Assembly (NCBI GenBank): GCA_015143295.1
Contig: CM026570.1
Coordinates: forward strand, 20,653,250-20,717,249
Direction: 5' to 3'
From: Tetracentron sinense
Taxonomy: Eukaryota > Streptophyta > Magnoliopsida > Trochodendrales > Trochodendraceae
Length of the DNA: 64,000 nt
In this document: one piece after another, positions 56,037-64,000 of the stretch
Numbering within the stretch: the first letter of the stretch is position 1
How the letters are laid out: the number at the start of each line of letters is the position of its first letter
Notes under the pieces: generated by a model
The model's input: only the letters and a program-made list of their open reading frames with translations
Databases searched by the model: none
What the model was told of the DNA's origin: nothing
Made by a program: the position numbers and the translations under genes

Positions 56037-58458
56037 TGTCACGACCCAAAATACCCCCTAGTAGTTAGGATACTTTGGCGACGTGAACTCATAACCAAAC
56101 CATCCTATATAACGTATGAATCCTGTACAACATATAAAACCTGTGATAGCGGAAGCGTAATACTAATCTATATATGGCAGTGGAAGCGGACTACAAAATT
56201 TCTATCAATAGTATATGTCTCAGTTTATACATGACCCCAAATAAAGAGCGAACATACTCGCTCAACAAAATATATGTACATGTCTCTCCCTCTCGTCACT
56301 CATGATGGGGCCACCTAACAAAAGCCCTCTGCTCCTCCTGAGCCCTCTGCTGCTGAAGACTACCCCAAGTCTCCTCCTCCTCAACATACTCTTCCTCGAC
56401 CCATGGTTCTTGAGGACGCTCGCCACAAATGTCGAAGGGACCTGCCGACATAATATGTACGGCTGAGCATGGAATACTCAGCGTATACAAACCACTAGAT
56501 AATAATATCGTAAACAAGAATACAATGTGTACATATCACAATCTAATCATCTCACATGCATTCCTGAAATCAGAGCGCAAAAAACAAAATCATATCATGT
56601 GCATATATCTTGGAAAATACTATCGGAAAACATCTTTTTATCATCTTTTGTCTTTTACATCTTCTTATCATCTTTTGTCGAAAACATCTTCTTATCATCT
56701 TGTACCTTTGCATATACGGGTATTTAAAATACCTTGGCTTTTATCTTTTATTATCCTGTACGGGTATTTAAAATACCTTGATATTCATCATTTGCAACCT
56801 CCGGAGTAGGAAAACTAGTACCTGTACCCACGTAAGCTAGGTGGCCTAATGTTCTCCTCACCTTCGGCTACCTTAAGGGTAGACGACCAGTATCCATCTC
56901 CCTTCCGGGCGGCCTGCTATCATCGGAGTCCGATGCCAGTATCCCTTTCCCTTTCAGGCGGCCTGCTATCGTCGCATCCCTGTCGGCTTTTTCCGTTTAC
57001 TTTCCATCTTCTTGTATTTCTTGTAACATCTTGTGCTTCTTGTATTTTCCGTATGTATCTTGTGCTTCTTATACTTTTCCTTATACCGCTTGTGCTTCTT
57101 ATACTTTTCCGTATACTGCTTGTGCTTCTTATACTTTCTGTATACATCTTGTGCTTCTTGTACTATTCATTTGGTTCATTTACATCTTATACTTTTCGTG
57201 TGGTTCATTTGCATCTTATACTCTTCTTCTTTTTATTCTTGTATTGCATCTTATATACATGTATTTCTTCTTTTGGGATACCCATAATTTAGAAAAACTC
57301 GATCATGCATATGCATATGTGTCCGTATAGCAGTTGTGATATAACATGGTAGACATTAGGGAAAACCCTTTACATATGGTCATATGTCTCATACTCAACA
57401 TAATTCATCCATCACCATAATCCATATACAATAACATCACACCATTCCAATCACATTTAAAATAAGGTTTTTCTACTTGTTCTTCCCAAAACTTGTTGCT
57501 TTTAACATGATTTTCATCTTGGATACTAACATATAGAACAACTCAAAAATTACCATCTTTTATTTGTTGGTTGGAAGCATAACATCATCACATTTAATTC
57601 ACACCATCATTCATGGGATTTTATCTTGATGTAGAAAGGGTTTCATGAAATCAATTGGTAGAAGAGTGTATTTTTACATATAAGAGGCTATATATACCTA
57701 TACTTGTCAAGAAAATCATGCTTTTCATTAAGGGTTTATGAAATTAGAACCTAGTAGAGTGTATCTACCTTAGAGAAATCAATGAGTTTGACTCCCAATG
57801 GCTGGAACAAGCAAGAACAGTGAGTTCTTGGTTGGAAAACACCAAATGGAAAGGAAGAACTTGATCTTCCACAAGCTTGAACGATCACCAAGGTCCTCTC
57901 CTCCTTCTCCTCTTCAAATCCCTCAAAAACAATGCACAAAGGGTTTGTGAAACCCTAAGGCACGAACCCAGCCCTTTTATAGGCAAAGGGTGATGGTTAA
58001 AGTCTTAAACACCCTTAATTAAGAAAATCTGCGTATGACCGATCGATCAGTGGTATGGACCGAGCGATCGGTGGCTTACCGGTCGATCGGTGTTATGACC
58101 GAGAGATCGGTCAAAAACACACTCTCTGGAATTTTTCCCCATACAAAAAAGTTGACCGTGCGACAGCTATCGAGCGATCGGTAGTTGACCGATCGATCAC
58201 AGGTAATGACCGAGCGATCGGTCGACCCCTGTTTTGCTGAAAAACCTTGTTTACACCACTTGAATCTTCCACAATGCACTTCCAACACTCTTTTATGCTT
58301 TCAACACATTCCTTAAGGACATATAGACCCATTGGAACATATACGCCATAATTCCAAACACATATATTAACATAAGACTCATAAGTGTACAAAACCACAC
58401 TTGGGCACTATTCACACACTATTCATTCTTAGTGAAATGAAATTTTCGGGGCTCTACA
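56037..58458 (-). repeat. 5' LTR of G2
   Basis: Same structure as the LTR at 50956: palindrome clusters at 58037-58223, PWVEEEY segment near 56380, ends TGTCACGACCC and GGGGCTCTACA. Confidence 0.92.
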
Positions 58459-59296
58459 TTTTAGTTGCTTAGAAAAGCCTATAACCCTTGTGATGATGTG
58501 ATTATCGTTTTTGTGCAAAGTTTGGATAATTGAATCAAACCCCACAATATGTATTTTGTTGAAACATAAAAAGTTTGTGTTTAAATAAAACACATTATTT
58601 TAACCCTTTTGGACGTGATGCATGTATTCCATGTTGAAATTTTTATATGGAATTGGTTACTTGCATGATTATGAGATAATTGTGCCTTAATTGACATAGA
58701 TGTAAGCTAGTAATATTCACAATTTTGAGAAGTATTTGAGTGACACTTATAGACCTTAGTAGAGGTGTTAGAGAGTTGTTTAGAGATTCCCATAATTTCT
58801 TTTAGAATTAGGGTCGGTGAACCCTAATATGCTAAAATTAATTCGTAGAGAATTAAAGGGTAATATAGTCCATTTTGACTTATAGGTTTTAGTGATGCAC
58901 ATGGACACTTTATAATTGTTATTTTGGGCCCATGATGCTTGGTATGACCAATGGTCCATCATATGGATGAATGAACCATCAAAGAGCCATCGATGTCAAA
59001 ATGACCTTTGTACCATTGGATTAGATCCATTAAGATTTCTGGGGCTAGTAGGAGTCCATTAGAATTAGTTTGATCTAATTAAACAAAATTTGATTTATTA
59101 TCATACGATGTTTTTTGTATATTGATTTATACATGTGATACAATGATATATATTGTGAACGCTTTTGATATATGCATTAGATGTATAATTTGTTCATGAT
59201 ATTTTGTTTTCCCTCAGGAAACATATTAAGTGAATTAGATTGGCTAATTTATCCTATAGGATATTTTGTCCTATGACCTTCCATTATCAATAACAC

Positions 59297-61088
59297 TGTC
59301 GCTACCCAAAATACCCCCTAGGAGTTAGGGATATTTTAGCTCGTGACCACCGTATCATACATCCCATATGATACATAAGGCACACGTAACAACCTGTCAA
59401 AGTACATAGACATATATCGCAGAAACGATTTAAAAAACCTAGCAGAAGCAAAAATATGATTTAACACTCCTATTGCTCGGTCCAAGTTTAAATCACAAAA
59501 TACACATATATATATATCCAAAATGTGGAGTGGACAAGTCTCACCCTCACTTAACAAAATATCGTATCTTTCTAACTATCATAGTCAACAGAAATCAAAG
59601 TCGTGACGCCTATCTAGTGAGCCATCATCCTGGTAGCTAGTGGTCCATAGAAGGCTCCGGGTCGTAGTACTCTTCCTCCACCCAAGGCTCCAAACAAGTT
59701 GAAAGGAACCTGAGTACTTGCCGATGATAACAAATATCGGCTGAGCGTGGAATACTCAGTGTATACATACTACTAACAATAAGCAGTAATATCATGGAGC
59801 ATACAAATCATGGAGACTGAAATCCTTAAACACATCGAAGCATAGAAACCGTGAAATAGCACATATGATGAAATCCGAAAACCAAAACCGTGTGAGTCTT
59901 GCAATAATCATAGCCTTGTGAGTTCTTTGAGTTAAATCCGTAGAGTTCCTTAGAGTCATTTTTGATCTATAGAGACGTAGAGCAATATCGTAGAGTAAAA
60001 CCATAGAGATAAACCATAAAGATCTTAGAATATTTGCATTTATGATCCTTGGAGCTTGTGAACCGATCTTAGACATTATCATAGAGTTCTTGTGAGTTTA
60101 ACATGATCCTTGGAGCTTGTGAACCGATCTTAAACAATGTCACGGAGTTTCTTAAAAATCATTGTGTGAGACTTTTACTCAACAAACCCTTTGAGAACTT
60201 GAGAAATTCATGGAAAACCCCGGTTCATGCTAGACATGTGAACATATGAAAGTAATAACATATTTAACACCAAAAACCCTTAGAGGTATACATAGAGTGC
60301 ATAATAATGGTAATTTACATTTCAAGTATAACAACAACATCACACTCCATATTAAGTCAAGATTTATAGTATAGAATAAGAAGAACATCATGTGGTAACT
60401 AGTATTATCACAAGATTGGTAGTAGAATGTATCTACCTTGATGAAATCGATAAAGTTGACTCCAAAAGCATGGAGAAGTGAAAACCTCAAGTTCGTAGTT
60501 GAAAAACACCAAAGAAGGGAAGAAACTTGATCTTTCCTTCAAGCTTGAGCAAACCCTAGCCTCTCTCCTTCTCTCAAATCTCTCTCAAATTTATGCACTA
60601 AGGGTTTCTAAAACCCTAATGCACGAGCTGAGCCTTTTATAGGCAAAAGGGTGTTGGTTAAAGACTTAAAAACCCTTAATGAAGAAAATCTACGTGTAAC
60701 CGATCGATCGGTGGTCAGGACTGAGTGATTGGTGATTTCGACCGAGAGATCGGTTGAAATCACCCTCTCTGGAAGTTTTCCCAATACAAAATATTTGACC
60801 AGTCGACAGCTACCGAGCGATCAATAGATGACCGGTCGATCGGTGTTATCACCGAGCGATCGGTGCTCCCCTGTTTTGCTGCAAAACCCCTTTTTCCACT
60901 ACTTGGACATCCTCCAATCCAATTCTAATACCATATACACTCAAAACACACTCCTTTAGACTATATATACTCATCAACACATGTACACCATATATCCAAA
61001 CATTTTCATTTGCATAAACCCACAAGTGTAAAAGACTACACTTGAACACTATTCACTACTTAGTGAAATGAAGATTCGGGGTTCTACA
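59297..61088 (-). mobile_element. Second gypsy solo LTR (1792 bp), related to the G2 LTR
   Basis: Plus-strand ends TGTCGCTACCCAAAATACCCCC and GGGGTTCTACA. Flanks AACAC (59292-59296) and AAGAC (61089-61093) look like a target duplication with one change. It holds the hairpin CTGAGCGTGGAATACTCAG (about 59740), the segment reading EPWVEEEYYDPEPSMDH (near 59680, minus strand), a minus-strand TATA box CTATAAAAGGCTC (about 60640) and the palindrome clusters (60700-60870). It is shorter than and clearly diverged from the G2 LTR, so another subfamily. Confidence 0.88.
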
Positions 61089-62540
61089 AAGACTAAGAAT
61101 TAATTAGCCTGATCTTGTCTCTCTGGCAGGAATCAGACATCATTCCGTCTAAATTAAATTCCTAGTACTTTATTTCTATAGTAGATAGGAATGTGTATGA
61201 CTTGATAGGGAGTGTCAACTAGCAAGGGGGCATATTCCTACTTGATCATATGACAATTAGGAATAATGAGTTTCACTTAACCAAGGAACATGACGACTGA
61301 CAGGTGACAATCATGTTGTCCTTGAAGGTCACAAGAAAATTGAGAATTACTGATTAACATAAGGAGTTATACATGAGATGTTCAGATGATGGATAGTTAC
61401 TATCTACCTTGTGGTGCATGTGTAATACTATCCTAGCATGGAAGATTGCATGTATATTATAAGACACTCAATGATCATCAGAAATATGAAGTAGCATATT
61501 TCCTAATTTTATAAATTGAGGGGTCTATGAAATTTGACTGAATGATGAGTAATATCATTAAAGATTGAAAAGCCTGATCTAATGATATCATAATGTGTGA
61601 TATTATGATGTATGTTTTATTTATTGTCATGTCATGTTATAACCATCTTACCAAGACTTTAATAAGAATCTCTTGACAAATTCAAAGTGTTTGGAATGAA
61701 AAAGAAATCTCAAGTTTTTACTTACTATATAAAGAATTGCCCAAGTTTTCACTACTAATGTTAAATCTCATTTGAGATGTTTACTAAATACAATAGGGTT
61801 GCTAGGCAGCTTATTATATAAAAGGACAAGTGGACACCAAGTTGACTAGGGAAACCTAGTCACAAAGAATATGATAGAGATCATGGGATTCATAAATCCC
61901 AATTCTTGGTGTTGAGATAAATTGAAATAAATTTATAGGATTAGAGGATATGATCCTTGACAAACTTGCGGAGTCCTTTAATATGGTTATGTTGAATAAT
62001 TAGGGAATCAGATTATCTAAAATCTCACATGTTGCATATGGCTAAGAACCTTTGAAGAATTCAATGCTATTTGCAAAGATGTTTAAAATAGTTAGATTCT
62101 CTAAATCCCAAGTATTTATGCAAAGGAAACAAATCCAAGATTTTCATTTGGAAAGATATTTTGGTAGTATGGACAATGGCTCTTCTAAGAAGAAAAGAAA
62201 GTATAAGGATTGTGCTTCATAGTGAAGCAATTGGTCATTAGATAAAAGACAAATCTTTGGAAGGATTGTCCAGCTTGTATACTCATAAGTCTAACTTAAT
62301 TGTTGAAACCTCCATCTCCTAATGCTTGGTATGACCTTGCATAAGTGCAATAGTTGCATGTTTGTTAAGGAGAAGGAGAAATCTGAGTAGATAAGACTTC
62401 TACTTGGGAATGAGACAAAAGCAATAGTTGCAATAGTCACCATTGAGATGTTTTATAAAAAAACTAGCTCAAAATAAGATTTTATTCTTATAGACTATGT
62501 ATATGCCAATCACTTGTAGAAATTAGATTTCTTATATTGT

Positions 62541-63069
62541 TACTATTGTAACAATTAATAGGAGTTAAAAGGGACATATGTTAACCTACAGGTGCGATTG
62601 AACTCTTTGCGAGTTCAGTCGCGATTGGTTGTGATTCTATTCTTTAAATAGATAGATGAGTATGAGGTAGTTTGGGAATTAAAGTAAAATATTAAATGAA
62701 AGTTTTGTTTTATATAAGGGTAGTTTGGGAATTCGGAAAAATTAGCTACTTCTTCCTCTCACATTATAATAGTAAAGATTAAATGATATGAAGGTAAAAA
62801 AAGAAAGATAAAATAAGAAGAAGATAGATGAGATAGAGCTGTGATAGGCGTACTTGGGATATCCATTTGCGAACGTAATAGTTTATCCTTATTGATTCAC
62901 AAGTTATTTTAAATACTCACCGAGACTATGCTGAGAATTTCGAAATGAAGTGTGGACCAATGAAGATCAGCCATTAAATTTACTAATGGAGATCTCCGGT
63001 TAACTATTTTCCATGGGATATGGTCCTCGTGAAGTCGTGATGAACACAATTCTCAAGATAAGTACCCAC
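62541..63069. other. Intergenic DNA with one arm of a foldback family
   Basis: No gene. Around 62560-62640, GTGCGATTGAACTCT and AGTCGCGATTGGTTGTGATTC match the arm of the foldback element at 28426-28758. The rest is AT-rich and unassigned. Confidence 0.5.
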
Positions 63070-64000
63070 ATGTTTTTGGGAATTAAAGCCAAGAAACTCA
63101 TTAAATGGCACACCGATAAAACCGTTCGGTATTAATGGGTCTCAAGATAAATAATGGAGGGATGCACATGAACGTTTCGGTTCATGTCAACTATATCACG
63201 ACCAAACCATTGGTTTTCGTGAGTCACATTGAGACACACCATCATGGCTCTCCAAAGGGATTTTATATGAATAATACCTCATTAATTAATTGAATATATA
63301 TATATTTTTTAAATGGGAAGTGATTTAAAACTTTCAATAGTACCTACTTTCGAGAACAAAGACCGCAAGATCAAAAATTCAAAAGTGCAAACATTTAAGT
63401 GGGGCTCACCATTAAAAGTAAGACAGATTGTGGCCGTTTGATTTGCAAATGTGCAGCCTTGAACTTGATAGTAGGTAGCATGTACTATAGATAGTTTTCA
63501 AGTAGTTTCCTTTTAAAATTATATCAAATCCAACATGTTACGGAACCAAAGGGAAAACCCTTTGCCCAGGCTGTTCGAATGCCAGGATATCTTGTATGAC
63601 TGTTTACATCAGTTAAATCCATTCAAACGATTTCTTCCTGACCTTAAACACTTCCGCTGTGTTCGTCTGCACGGCAAATGGGATGTGAAAATTATTTTTC
63701 TATTTTTTTCCTAATCTTCGCTTTTCTACTAGTTTGGATAGAAGGAGAAAAAAAAAACACAGAAAATCTTATAAGAATTATCCAAAAAAAAAAAAAGTAA
63801 AAATGCAAAAAAATTTAAAAAAATTATAACAATAAAATAATTTTTTTTTGGGAGATTAGTAAAGGGTCTCTCAAAGGAATTAACTTCAATCCATATTTAA
63901 GGGAAAAATTTTCCATTTAAAATACTAACTCATGGGAATCATCATACCAAAGACGTCAAGGAAAACTTTTCAATTAGAAATGATTTCCTACACCTATTTT
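63070..64000 (+). promoter_or_regulatory. Upstream region of a probable further OMT copy
   Basis: Matches the DNA upstream of copies 1 and 3: ATTAATGGGTCTCAAGATA, GGGATGCACATGAACGTTT, ACTATATCACGACCA, ATCTTGTATGACTGTTTAC and TTAAATCCATTCAAACGATTT (compare 26168-26215). The window ends before the TATA unit and any ATG, so the gene itself is not seen. A MITE lies at 63327-63498. Confidence 0.7.
63327..63498. mobile_element. MITE in the orphan OMT upstream region
   Basis: Ends AAAACTTTCAATAGTAC and GTACTATAGATAGTTTT are inverted copies with three mismatches, 172 bp in all. ACTTTCGAGAA and TTGAACTTGATAG continue the pairing weakly. Confidence 0.72.

Larger units (their letters stand above)
50956..58458 (-). 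mobile_element. Ty3/gypsy LTR element G2, complete ends, gag only
   Basis: Two LTRs of about 2.42 kb (50956-53375 and 56037-58458) flank 2.66 kb of internal DNA. The flanks TTTTA (50951-50955) and TTTTA (58459-58463) are a perfect 5-bp target duplication, and copy A (near 4853) shows the unoccupied site with a single TTTTA. On the minus strand: LTR, primer site, leader with repeats, gag, polypurine tract, LTR. No protease, RT, RNase H or integrase sequence is present, so it is a non-autonomous type that would need pol supplied by relatives. The LTRs differ at about 40 positions by my count (about 98 % identity), so the insertion is recent in evolutionary terms. Confidence 0.92.
46738..62540 (+). 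mobile_element. LTR retroelement, family A/B, copy B (plus strand), interrupted twice
   Basis: Inverted relative of copy A. Order: LTR (46738-48883), primer-binding site (48885-48896), internal DNA to 50955, a complete gypsy insertion (50956-58458), internal DNA 58459-59296, a gypsy solo LTR (59297-61088), then DNA of unclear status to about 62540. Near 62160-62290 a Lys-rich stretch followed by a reading WKDCPAC recalls the gag zinc-knuckle end of copia elements; this is weak. No second LTR is in the window. A strongly decayed fossil, right limit approximate. Confidence 0.6.

Overview
The window is AT-rich, intron-bearing nuclear DNA of a flowering plant. Plant LTR retrotransposons (Ty3/gypsy Tekay- and Tat-like, Ty1/copia including a Sirevirus-like one), CACTA-type ends and many short foldback MITEs make up most of it. 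The only substantial host genes are a tandem array of class II small-molecule O-methyltransferases (OMTs) of the resveratrol/flavonoid OMT type. I cannot name the species; the plant could be a eudicot or a magnoliid.

Layout. 1-2693: 3' end of a Tekay/Del-like gypsy element and its LTR. 2694-3935: hairpin-rich DNA with two tandem-repeat blocks. About 4095-11429: a minus-strand LTR retroelement (family A) whose LTR carries a gypsy solo LTR (7880-10292). 11430-17387: a broken minus-strand Ty1/copia element (C). 17388-29370: the OMT array. 29371-34783: a minus-strand Tat-like gypsy element (E) that abuts and truncates OMT copy 3. 34784-38207: two CACTA-like right ends in direct repeat. 38208 to about 43390: the 3' half of a Sirevirus-like copia element (D) with env-like remains and its LTR. 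43391-46737: unrecognised AT-rich DNA and a PPR-gene scrap. 46738 to about 62540: element B, a second member of family A in inverted orientation. B carries a complete gag-only gypsy insertion (50956-58458, target duplication TTTTA) and a solo LTR (59297-61088). 62540-64000: foldback-like DNA, then the upstream region of what is probably the next OMT gene, past the right edge.

OMT array. Copy 2 (22269-25188, two exons, 356 aa) reads through and keeps the SAM-binding glycine motif and the catalytic His. Copy 1 (18918-21435) is a pseudogene with an internal deletion and stops. Copy 3 (26709-29370) has an open first exon but loses the end of exon 2 at the junction with element E. All three share the intron position, the 3' intron sequence and the upstream region. 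The core promoter (TATA 51-54 bp before the ATG) is present once, twice and three times in copies 1, 2 and 3. Their upstream regions and introns have collected at least seven foldback MITEs.

Most noteworthy beyond the array: (i) gypsy LTRs here share two clusters of ACCGATCGATCGGT-like palindromes around a conserved spacer; (ii) the same LTRs carry, near their 3' ends, a short segment reading PW[VI]E[EK]EY followed by acidic residues, whose differences between copies look like those of a protein-coding stretch; (iii) stepwise duplication of the OMT core promoter; (iv) an orphan OMT promoter at the right edge.
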